From: Halalkalicoccus sp. NIPERK01
GTDB lineage: Archaea; Halobacteriota; Halobacteria; Halobacteriales; Halalkalicoccaceae
Reading direction: 5' to 3'
Assembly (NCBI RefSeq): GCF_030287405.1
Contig: NZ_JASVVV010000001.1
Span: 1,036,403 to 1,100,402, forward strand
Length of the DNA: 64,000 bases
Shown: positions 36,395-43,483 of the stretch, one piece after another
Numbering within the stretch: the stretch's first letter is position 1
How the letters are laid out: the number at the start of each line of letters is the position of its first letter
The notes under the pieces: model-generated
Databases searched by the model: none
Told to the model about the DNA's origin: nothing
The model's input: only the letters and a program-made list of their open reading frames with translations
Made by a program: the position numbers and the translations under genes

Positions 36395-37234
36395 ATGGAG
36401 CCGATCCTCGACGACCACATGCACCTCGATCCCGACCACGGCCGGGGGACCGAGGCCGTGAAGGACTTTTCGAGAGCCGGCGGCACCCACCTGCTCGTCG
36501 TCAACAAACCCTCCTGGCACCTCGGGGACCTCCCCGCGTCGGGCGCGGACTTCGAGCACATCTTCGAGACGACGCTCGACGCGGTCGAGAGCGCGAACGA
36601 CGTCCTCGACGGGCGCGCGTGGCCCGTTTTGGGCGTGCATCCCGGTCTGATCTCCCGGCTGACGGAGGCCGCCAGAGGCCCCGAGGGGGCGGGCGAGATC
36701 ATGCGCGCGGGACTCGACCTCGCCGCGGAGTACGTCGCAGACGGCCGGGCGCTCGGCCTCAAGTCGGGCCGCCCACACTACGAGGTGAGCGACGCCGTCT
36801 GGAGCGCCTCGAACGACGTGCTGAAACACGCGCTGGCGCTCGGTGCGAAACACGACCGTGCGGTCCAACTCCACACCGAGGGCAGCGAGGACCTCACGGA
36901 GATCGCCGAGTGGGCCGAGGAGCGCGGCCTGCCGGCCCACCGGGTCGTCAAACACTACGCGAACGGACGGTTGAAAGGGCCGACCCCGAGCGTCATCTGC
37001 GAGAAGGACCAACTCCGCCGCGCCGCCGAGTCGGGCGTACCATTCCTAATGGAGACGGACTTCATCGACGATCCCCAACGTCCTGGAGCGGTGCTGGGTC
37101 CCAAGACCGTCCCCCGGCGGGTCGCGTGGCTCCGCGAGGAGGGCTACGAGGGCGCGATTCGAACGGCACACGTCGAGACCCCCGAATGGGTGTACGGGAT
37201 CGATACGGTCGGGACGCTCGATAGATCGGGATGA
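36395..37234 (+). CDS. TatD-related metal-dependent hydrolase
   Basis: A 279-residue TIM-barrel protein. The metal motif is DDHMHLDPD (residues 6-14), with later ligands in VLGVHPGLIS, VQLHTEG, VVKHYA and the terminal MetGluThrAsp of FLMETDFIDD. TatD-type proteins are nucleases or amidohydrolases; the archaeal branch is poorly characterised. It is probably cotranscribed with the NYN gene, linking two potential nucleases. Confidence 0.82.
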   Translation: MEPILDDHMHLDPDHGRGTEAVKDFSRAGGTHLLVVNKPSWHLGDLPASGADFEHIFETTLDAVESANDVLDGRAWPVLGVHPGLISRLTEAARGPEGAGEIMRAGLDLAAEYVADGRALGLKSGRPHYEVSDAVWSASNDVLKHALALGAKHDRAVQLHTEGSEDLTEIAEWAEERGLPAHRVVKHYANGRLKGPTPSVICEKDQLRRAAESGVPFLMETDFIDDPQRPGAVLGPKTVPRRVAWLREEGYEGAIRTAHVETPEWVYGIDTVGTLDRSG

Positions 37235-37318
37235 GTGGATCCGGCGATAGTGCGAACAGGATATGCTAGAACCGTTCACAGAGGACGCGTATCTATCAGG
37301 ACTCCTATTGTATGGTGA

Positions 37319-37427
37319 TTTATAACAAGGGTTATGTTAGCGAGGAATGACTTATACAGGGTGTGTCTCAGCCCGTCGAATCGCCGGTAGACGAACGGCG
37401 GCGGCTGAGACACCCACGCGGGAGGAA
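37319..37427 (+). promoter_or_regulatory. Tandem TATA boxes, 5'-leader hairpin and ribosome-binding site of the GYD gene
   Basis: Two similar TATA-like sites lie at 37319-37325 (TTTATAA) and 37351-37356 (CTTATA). A stem, GTGTCTCAGCC/GGCTGAGACAC (within 37359-37373 and 37403-37415), would form in RNA started from the first. GGAGG at 37421-37425 is 7 bases before the ATG. Leader, hairpin and ribosome-binding site are uncommon in haloarchaea. Confidence 0.65.
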
Positions 37428-37432
37428 ACCCA

Positions 37433-37729
37433 ATGCCAACATACGTTGTACTAGTCAATCTCACCCAGAAAGGCGCGGAGAACATCGATCAGAGCCCTGA
37501 TCGACTCGAACAAGTCAAAGAGGCGACCGAATCGTTAGGTGGCGAGTACAGGGACTTCTACATGACATTTGGACAGTATGATTTCGTTTACATCGCTGAT
37601 CTGCCAGACGACGAAGCAGCCGCACACCTCGCCCTCACATACGGGAGAGGCGGTGGTGGCGAGACCGAGACGCTCAAAGCCTTCACAGAAGACGAGTACC
37701 GCGAGGTCATTACCAACCTTCCCGAATAG
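37433..37729 (+). CDS. GYD-domain protein
   Basis: A 98-residue dimeric alpha+beta (ferredoxin-like fold) protein of the GYD family: MPTYVVLVNLTQKGAENIDQSPDRLEQVKEATESLGGEYRDFYMTFGQYDFVYIADLPDDEAAAHLAL. The GQYD motif replaces the name-giving GxYD. Function in general is unknown; many members are co-encoded with small-molecule redox or signalling genes. It lies 112 bases before a 2Fe-2S ferredoxin on the same strand. Codon use is less GC-biased than its neighbours (for example AAC ATC GAT CAG), which may indicate recent acquisition. Confidence 0.85.
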   Translation: MPTYVVLVNLTQKGAENIDQSPDRLEQVKEATESLGGEYRDFYMTFGQYDFVYIADLPDDEAAAHLALTYGRGGGGETETLKAFTEDEYREVITNLPE

Positions 37730-37841
37730 ACCGGCCGCCTACCGACGGTACTTACTGGTGTCTGTCGAACGGTATCTCGCCCTCCGGATATCCACCATGA
37801 TCGATAATGGTACAAGAGACCGGGACGTGCCCACGTAGTAC

Positions 37842-38303
37842 ATGGACATCGAACTGCCCGCGGTCAGGTCCGAGGCTGAAACGGTCGTCGACGAGGACCT
37901 CCCGCCGTCGACGGTCGAGTACCTGAACTACCGCGCGATCGAGCGTAACGACTGGAACGTAGAGGACGATGACCTGTTCGAGAAGGCCGCCGACGCGGAC
38001 CTCGACGAACGGGACTACGGCGTGATGGAGGTCGAGCGCGACGAGTCGCTCCTGCGGGCCGCGGAGCAGGCGGGGCTCAAGTGGCCGTTCCAGTGCCGGT
38101 CGGCGACGTGTGCGATGTGCGTCGGCGTTCTCAGGGGTGGCGAGGCCGAGATGGACATGAACCTGTTTCTCGAGGACGAGGAGGTCGAGGAGCGAAACAT
38201 GCGCCTGACCTGTGCGTGTTCGCCCGTCAGCGACGACCTCCAGATCGTGTTCAACGCGATTCACATGCCCTACGCCCGCGAGATCGCACGGAACAGAGGA
38301 TAA
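37842..38303 (+). CDS. 2Fe-2S ferredoxin, halophilic type
   Basis: 153 residues. The plant-type cluster ligands are Cys85, Cys90, Cys93 and Cys124 (C-x4-C-x2-C and LTC), with an extra Cys126. Residues about 28-62 (YLNYRAIERNDWNVEDDDLFEKAADADLDERDYG) are the acidic insertion domain characteristic of haloarchaeal ferredoxins. It transfers electrons, usually for 2-oxoacid oxidoreductases. This may be a paralogue, since it deviates in the loop (RSATCAMC). It is convergent with the quinoprotein gene. Confidence 0.9.
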   Translation: MDIELPAVRSEAETVVDEDLPPSTVEYLNYRAIERNDWNVEDDDLFEKAADADLDERDYGVMEVERDESLLRAAEQAGLKWPFQCRSATCAMCVGVLRGGEAEMDMNLFLEDEEVEERNMRLTCACSPVSDDLQIVFNAIHMPYAREIARNRG

Positions 38304-38484
38304 CGGCGTCTCAGAGGGGGTATCGCAGCCAGCCGGAGACGGGGCGCGTCTCGACCGGGGCCGGCGTTCGATTCGTGGAGAGGAAATCGCTGAACGTCTA
38401 CGATAACCCCTCAGTCCCGGCGGGTGACGGATGTGGATCAACCGTAGGGCGGTACCAGCTAGATCGGGACTCCCTCGGCGGCGG

Positions 38485-38504
38485 GAACGGGTCCGGACCC
38501 GTTC
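38485..38504. terminator. Perfect 20-bp palindrome at the 3' end of the quinoprotein gene
   Basis: Arms GAACGGGTCC and GGACCCGTTC, with outer GGCG/CGCC. It overlaps the stop codon at 38503 and lies between two convergent genes, so it may terminate either or both transcripts; no T-tract is next to it. Confidence 0.55.
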
Positions 38505-40221
38505 ACGCCGACAGCGAGAACACGACGAGCTGGTCGCCGCGCGGCCCGCGCCCGACGAAGCCGCTACCGCCGACCTGAATGGCGATATACTGCTTTTCTG
38601 CACCCGGGTCGTACCAACTCACCGGGTCGCCGCTGACCGCCTTATTGCTGACGTCGTACTCCCAGAGGCGCTCGCCGGTCTCGCCGTCGTAAGCGATCAC
38701 GTCCCCGTTCTGCGTACCGGCGAAGAGGAGTCCGGAAGCGGTCGACATCGTCCCGCCCCAGAGGTAGCGGTCGCTGTCGATCCAGTCGCGCCACTCGACC
38801 TTGCCGGTGGCCGGATCGACGGCCACGATCGCGCTGATGTGGCCGTTGTACTCGTCGGGAACGAGCTCCTCGTCCGGCTCCACGTCGACGATCCCGCCCC
38901 AGAACTTCTCGCCCGGTTTGTACTCCTCGTTGCGCCAGTAGATCTCGTGGGGCGTGTTGAGCGTCTTGTGATAGGCGAGCCCCGTCTCGGGGCAGTACGT
39001 CGGGGGCTGCCAGTCGTGACCTCCGAGGAGGCCCGGCAGCATCACGTAGTCGCGCTCCTCCTCGACGTGGGGCACCATCGTCATCATGTTGATCTGCTGG
39101 GTCATCGGCTGGCCGCGCACGAGGAGCTTGCCGGTTTCGGGCTCCATCGTGTACGTCCACGACGTTTTGCCGCCGTTGTAGACCACGTCACCGGTGTAAT
39201 CGAGGTGGTCGATATCGAGGTCGCGGATGATCATCCGCTGGCTGGCCGAGTCGTAGTCCCAGATGTCGTGGGCCGACTCCTGGTGGGCCCACCGGATCTC
39301 GCCGTCGTGGGGATCGACACACAGCGTCGAACAGGTGTTCTTGTTCGGGCCCGGTCTGACGGTGCCGTTGAAGTCGGGGCTCGGGTTGCCGACGTTGTAG
39401 TAGAGCAGTTCGCGCTCGGGGTCGAACGTCGCCGTCATCCAGTTGGTCCCGCCGGACTGCTCGATGCTCTCGCCGACGTACTCCTCCTCGGGGCAGTTCT
39501 CGAGGCGCCAGAGCTCCTCGCCGGTCTCGGCGTTGTACGCACAGTGGAACCCGCGGACGCCGAACTCGCCGCCGGCGCTGCCCGTAAAGAGCATCCCCTT
39601 CCAGACGATCGGGGCCCAGGTCGCCGAATAGCCCTCCTCGTGGTCGGCGGTGCTCGCGTACCACTCCTCCTCGCCGGTGTAGCGGTTCAGCGCCTGAACG
39701 CCCGAATCGAGAGTCGTCAGGTAGATCTTGTCCCTCCAGACCGCCACGCCGCGGTTGTTGTCGTCACAACAGAGCACCGCGTCGTCGGGCGCGGCGAACG
39801 TGTAGCTCCAGAGGACGTCGCCCTCGCGGGGGTCGATCGCCTTCACGTGGCTCGGCCCGTTGGTCTGGTACATCACCGGGGGGTCGCCGGGGACGATCAC
39901 CGGCGAGCCCTCCATGCTGGAGTTGGCCCCGACCTCCATCGTGTACTCGAGTTCGAGTTCTCCTACATTGTCCTTCGTGATGGTCTCGCAGGGTGTGTAG
40001 CGATGCGCCTCGTAGTTCTTGGAGAACATCAGCCAGCTCTCCTCGTCCTCGCCGGACTCGTCGAGCATCTCCTGGGTGACGTCGTATCGCGGAATCCGAT
40101 CGGTGTCGGTCTGGTGGAGGACGGACTCGTCGGGCGCGTTGAACACCTGATAGCCCAGTTCCGTCTCCTCGACGACGGTGTCGCTCGCCGCTCGGATCGC
40201 TTTATCGTCCTCTATTGCCAT
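38503..40221 (-). CDS. PQQ-dependent quinoprotein alcohol dehydrogenase, lanthanide-type ligand set
   Basis: A 572-residue eight-bladed propeller related to methanol/ethanol dehydrogenases. The adjacent-cysteine disulfide is Cys151-Cys152 (VLCCDDNN). Metal/PQQ-site residues by motif are Glu219 (GGEFGVRG), Asn279 (GNPSPD), catalytic Asp322 and Asp324 (IWDYDS). The additional Asp two residues after the catalytic Asp is the mark of lanthanide enzymes (XoxF, PedH); calcium enzymes have Ala or Ser. No signal peptide is visible, which is odd for a quinoprotein. Its start overlaps the end of the upstream gene by 10 bases. No PQQ synthesis genes are in the window. Confidence 0.87.
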   Translation of the reverse strand: MAIEDDKAIRAASDTVVEETELGYQVFNAPDESVLHQTDTDRIPRYDVTQEMLDESGEDEESWLMFSKNYEAHRYTPCETITKDNVGELELEYTMEVGANSSMEGSPVIVPGDPPVMYQTNGPSHVKAIDPREGDVLWSYTFAAPDDAVLCCDDNNRGVAVWRDKIYLTTLDSGVQALNRYTGEEEWYASTADHEEGYSATWAPIVWKGMLFTGSAGGEFGVRGFHCAYNAETGEELWRLENCPEEEYVGESIEQSGGTNWMTATFDPERELLYYNVGNPSPDFNGTVRPGPNKNTCSTLCVDPHDGEIRWAHQESAHDIWDYDSASQRMIIRDLDIDHLDYTGDVVYNGGKTSWTYTMEPETGKLLVRGQPMTQQINMMTMVPHVEEERDYVMLPGLLGGHDWQPPTYCPETGLAYHKTLNTPHEIYWRNEEYKPGEKFWGGIVDVEPDEELVPDEYNGHISAIVAVDPATGKVEWRDWIDSDRYLWGGTMSTASGLLFAGTQNGDVIAYDGETGERLWEYDVSNKAVSGDPVSWYDPGAEKQYIAIQVGGSGFVGRGPRGDQLVVFSLSA

Positions 40222-41156
40222 GGTAGTTCCTCCTCTCGCCCGCTCGCTTCGCTCGGTTTTCGCTTCTCCTCGGTGATCCAGAAGACGTCCTGCATGAGTT
40301 CCTCCTGGTTGACGATCATCACCGCCGTACTGGCCGTCAGGGTCGCCGTCAACTGGGCGTCGGTGAGCGAGCCGTCCTCGCCCGCCGCGACGTCGTGGGC
40401 CGCCGTCGCCATCAGGTAGAGCCCGCCGAGCATCGCCTTCGTGTCCCAGTGAGCGTCGTCCAGAATGTCGTCCGTTATCAGGATCTCCTTTCGCCAGAGG
40501 TGGTCGTCGAGCGCCCGAATCCACAACAGCGCCCCGCCCATCGCCCGCCGGTGGAGCGGCGGGACGTACTCCACGTCGAACTCCACGCCCTCGGGGATCT
40601 CCCTCGTCGGCGTCCACCGCGAGAGGCGGGTGTCGTTGTTCGCGACGTTGAGCATCAGGGCCATCCGTTCGCGCTCGTCGAACCCACACTCCGCTAGCGC
40701 GGCGGAAAGCGGCCGGGCCTGTACCAGTTCGCGGGCCGTCCCCTCGATGTGATCGGGGGTGAAACTCGGTAGGTTCTCCTCAATACCCTCGAAGAAGCCG
40801 ACGGCCGCGAGATGGTGATACACCCTCCAGGCCGGCTCGACGAGCCCCCGATAGAGGACCGCCGGACCCGTCTCGCCGGCGGGGATGCCCGCCGCTCGTA
40901 CCTCCGAAGTCCGTGAGAGCTGTTCGACCATCCGCGAACGCTCCTCGCCCAACAGTTCCGCGTCCAGCCGTCCCGACAGGCCGGTTCTGATCGTTTCACC
41001 GATCGAGGTGAACACCTCGTCGGGGTCGTCGTCGACCGCCTCTCGAAGCCGGTCGACCGTCAGCCTCTCGCCGGTCGCCGGCCCGCCCACACCGAGGGTG
41101 CTCGCCAACTCCTGTCGGTGCTCGACCGTCGGTTGTGGGACGTTACTCTGTACCAT
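40212..41156 (-). CDS. Uncharacterised protein encoded with the quinoprotein
   Basis: A 314-residue mainly helical soluble protein that I do not recognise. Notable segments are PAWRVYHHLAAVGFFEGIEE, FDERERMALMLNVANNDTRLSRWTPT, PPLHRRAMGGALLWIRALDDHLWRKE and LMATAAHDVAAGEDG. His/Trp/Asp-rich patches could bind a cofactor, but no known motif is present. ATG 41156 is favoured; ATG 41198 is possible. The end overlaps the quinoprotein start, so the two are translationally coupled; a role in PQQ supply, electron transfer or assembly is only inference. TATA-like sequences lie at 41184-41188 and 41205-41224. Confidence 0.6.
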   Translation of the reverse strand: MVQSNVPQPTVEHRQELASTLGVGGPATGERLTVDRLREAVDDDPDEVFTSIGETIRTGLSGRLDAELLGEERSRMVEQLSRTSEVRAAGIPAGETGPAVLYRGLVEPAWRVYHHLAAVGFFEGIEENLPSFTPDHIEGTARELVQARPLSAALAECGFDERERMALMLNVANNDTRLSRWTPTREIPEGVEFDVEYVPPLHRRAMGGALLWIRALDDHLWRKEILITDDILDDAHWDTKAMLGGLYLMATAAHDVAAGEDGSLTDAQLTATLTASTAVMIVNQEELMQDVFWITEEKRKPSEASGREEELPWQ

Positions 41157-41319
41157 TCCGTTCCCCTCGTCGGAGAATACGGGGATAAGTCTGTGCATTC
41201 GTGCATATTTTATAATTATATTAGTTGTGGCGCGGTGACACGAGCGTGCAGGGACCGACACGGTCGCTACTCTAGACGAGTAGAGAAAGGGCTTTGAGCG
41301 CGGGTCCACACCGTCCGGT

Positions 41320-41904
41320 ATGAGCACCCCGCCGGAAGCGTTCTACTCCGAGGAACGGTGGCAGAACTGGATCGACCGTTTGAAAGCCGAGGAGATCGAC
41401 CCCGAGGACGAGGACTCGGCGCGCCTCCTCCTGAACCTACAGGACGACGCCGCGATCGCCGTCGCGAAGATCGTCAGCGCCCACGAGGAGGGCGACCTGA
41501 GCGAGGAGGAGGCCATCGAGGAACTCGCCGACGTGCGCGAGATCGTCCTCTCGGACGTCGAGGTCGAAAACGAGGAGACCGCGTTCCTGATCGACGGCGT
41601 CCAGACGAGCCTCGTCTGCGTGTTCGCCGCCGCCGAGGAGTACCTCCTCCGGGGAGCCAGCGAGGAGGCCAACGTCGAGGAGTACGTCCGCGCCGCGGCC
41701 GACGCCGAGGCCGAGGAGGACTTCGACGCCGCGCTCGGCTACTGCGCGCAGGGGGGGACCCGGATCATCGACGGCGAGGACCTCGACGTGAGCGTCGGCG
41801 AGGAGATCGAGTACGGCTTCGTCGCCGAGTGGGTCAACGGCCTCGACAGCCTCCAGAGCGCGATGCGCGACCCCGAGGTCATCGAGGAAGAGGACGAGGA
41901 CTGA
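41320..41904 (+). CDS. DUF2150 family protein
   Basis: A 194-residue very acidic soluble protein. FYSEERWQNWIDRLKAEEIDPEDEDSARLLLNLQDDAAIAVAKIV and GEEIEYGFVAEWVNGLDSLQSAMRDPEV match the archaeal DUF2150 family. Function unknown. It stands alone, 134 bases before HMG-CoA synthase. Confidence 0.88.
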   Translation: MSTPPEAFYSEERWQNWIDRLKAEEIDPEDEDSARLLLNLQDDAAIAVAKIVSAHEEGDLSEEEAIEELADVREIVLSDVEVENEETAFLIDGVQTSLVCVFAAAEEYLLRGASEEANVEEYVRAAADAEAEEDFDAALGYCAQGGTRIIDGEDLDVSVGEEIEYGFVAEWVNGLDSLQSAMRDPEVIEEEDED

Positions 41905-42038
41905 GCGCCGCTCGGAGGCGGATTCGTTTTATCACGACCACGTATCCCGCCCGACGACCCGTCCGGAGCCGGGCTGTTTCGTCGATCGTCGAATCGATAG
42001 TCGACAGATCCATATAACACCGGCGACAGGTAGGGAGC

Positions 42039-43388
42039 ATGACCGAGGTCGGTATCGACGCCATCGAGATCTGGACCGGGAAGCTGAAACTCGACCTGCC
42101 GAACACGTTCGCGCCGGCGAAGGGCGAGGACCCCGAGAAGTACACGAAGGGCCTCGGATTGAACGCGAGTTCGTTTCCCGACACCTACGAGGACATCGTC
42201 ACGATGGGGGCGAACGCCGCCCACCGACTGATGGAACACGAGGGACTCGAACCCGAGGACATCGGCCGGATCGACGTCGCCACCGAGAGCTCCTTCGACA
42301 ACTCCAAACCCGTCTCTACCTACATCGCGGGCTGTCTCGAGGAGGTTTTTGAGGGCGAGTTCAGCCACGCCAACAAGGGCGAGCGCAAGTTCGCCTGTCT
42401 CGCGGGCACCCAGTCGATCGACGACGCCTACAACTGGATCAAGGCCGGGCGCAATAGAGGGAGATCGGCGCTCGTGATCGCGACCGACACCGCGCTGTAC
42501 GCGCGAAACGACCCCGGCGAGGCCACGCAGGGGGCCGGCGCCGTGGCGATGCTCATCTCCGAGGATCCCGATCTGGTCACCCTCTCGACCGAGCAGGGCT
42601 ACGGAAGCGCCGACGAGACGGACTTCCTGAAGCCCAACCAGCAGTTCCCCTCGGTCGACGGCAAGCGCTCCGTGCAGGTGTATCTCGCCCGGATGCGCGA
42701 GGCCCTGGAGGACTTCGAGAGCGTCGCCGGGCGCACCCACACCGACGACTTCGCGTACATCCCGTTCCACACGCCGTTCCCGGGCATGGTCCGGAAGGCC
42801 GCCCTCTTCGGCTACCGTCACATGATACGGGACACGCAGAGGGAGGACGAACTGGCCGAGGAGATCGGCCGCCAGCCCAGAGAGGAGGCCTTCGAGGACG
42901 AGGCGGCCTTCGAGGACGCCCTGCGGGAGTACATGGACGGCCTGAAGCGCACCGACGCCTATCAGGAGTGGTACGCTCGGATCGTCGATCCAACGCTCAC
43001 CATCTCGCGCAACGTGGGCAACTGGTACACCGGATCGGTCCACCTCGCGCGCGCGAGCGCGCTCAGAACCGCCTTCGAGGAGGGGCGCGATCTGTCGGGC
43101 GAGCGCCTGCTCGTCGGCTCGTACGGCAGCGGCGCGCAGGCCGAGATCCACGCCGAGACCGTCCAGCCCGGGTGGGAGGAGAAGATCGCGGACCTCACGA
43201 TCGACGAGGGGATCGAGCGCCGCTACGACCTCTCCTACGAGGAGTACGAGCGAGTCCACGACGTCCACAACCACGACGTCGAGAGCGACGTCGACGGGGA
43301 CGTCGAGGAGTTCACGGCCCCCGAATCGGAGTTCGTGTTCGACGGCTGGGGCCGGATGGGCGAGCGCAAGTATCGGTTCGTTGAGTGA
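42039..43388 (+). CDS. hmgB: Hydroxymethylglutaryl-CoA synthase
   Basis: A 449-residue thiolase-fold enzyme that condenses acetyl-CoA with acetoacetyl-CoA, feeding mevalonate to archaeal isoprenoid lipids. Active-site residues by motif are Glu83 (TESSFDNSKP), Cys120 (KFACLAGTQS) and His in YIPFHTPFPGM. The GVD-type C-terminal region ends KYRFVE. CATATAA (42010-42016) is centred about 26 bases before the ATG. The last 17 bases recur in altered form at 43462-43478. Confidence 0.95.
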   Translation: MTEVGIDAIEIWTGKLKLDLPNTFAPAKGEDPEKYTKGLGLNASSFPDTYEDIVTMGANAAHRLMEHEGLEPEDIGRIDVATESSFDNSKPVSTYIAGCLEEVFEGEFSHANKGERKFACLAGTQSIDDAYNWIKAGRNRGRSALVIATDTALYARNDPGEATQGAGAVAMLISEDPDLVTLSTEQGYGSADETDFLKPNQQFPSVDGKRSVQVYLARMREALEDFESVAGRTHTDDFAYIPFHTPFPGMVRKAALFGYRHMIRDTQREDELAEEIGRQPREEAFEDEAAFEDALREYMDGLKRTDAYQEWYARIVDPTLTISRNVGNWYTGSVHLARASALRTAFEEGRDLSGERLLVGSYGSGAQAEIHAETVQPGWEEKIADLTIDEGIERRYDLSYEEYERVHDVHNHDVESDVDGDVEEFTAPESEFVFDGWGRMGERKYRFVE

Positions 43389-43478
43389 AAGTCGGTTTTT
43401 TGGTGCAGATTTTTGCGCGAGTGAACGGAGTGAGCGAGCGGAAAACGGTGTGAGCCGAACGTACCGGTTCGTCGAGTG
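43371..43478. repeat. Imperfect duplication of the hmgB 3' end around a palindromic spacer
   Basis: The 17 bases TATCGGTTCGTTGAGTG (43371-43387) recur as TACCGGTTCGTCGAGTG (43462-43478), 15 of 17 identical. The spacer contains CGAGTGAACGGAGTGAGCG (43418-43436), a sequence style repeated elsewhere in the window. It could be an insertion with duplication, or a remnant of a longer hmgB tail. Confidence 0.55.
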
Positions 43479-43483
43479 GACCG

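Noticed and set aside
38431-40419. 662-codon open frame on the + strand
   Set aside because: Antisense to the quinoprotein and without a family signal; codon bias belongs to the minus-strand gene.
41739-43274. 511-codon open frame on the - strand
   Set aside because: Antisense to HMG-CoA synthase; composition is that of a shadow.
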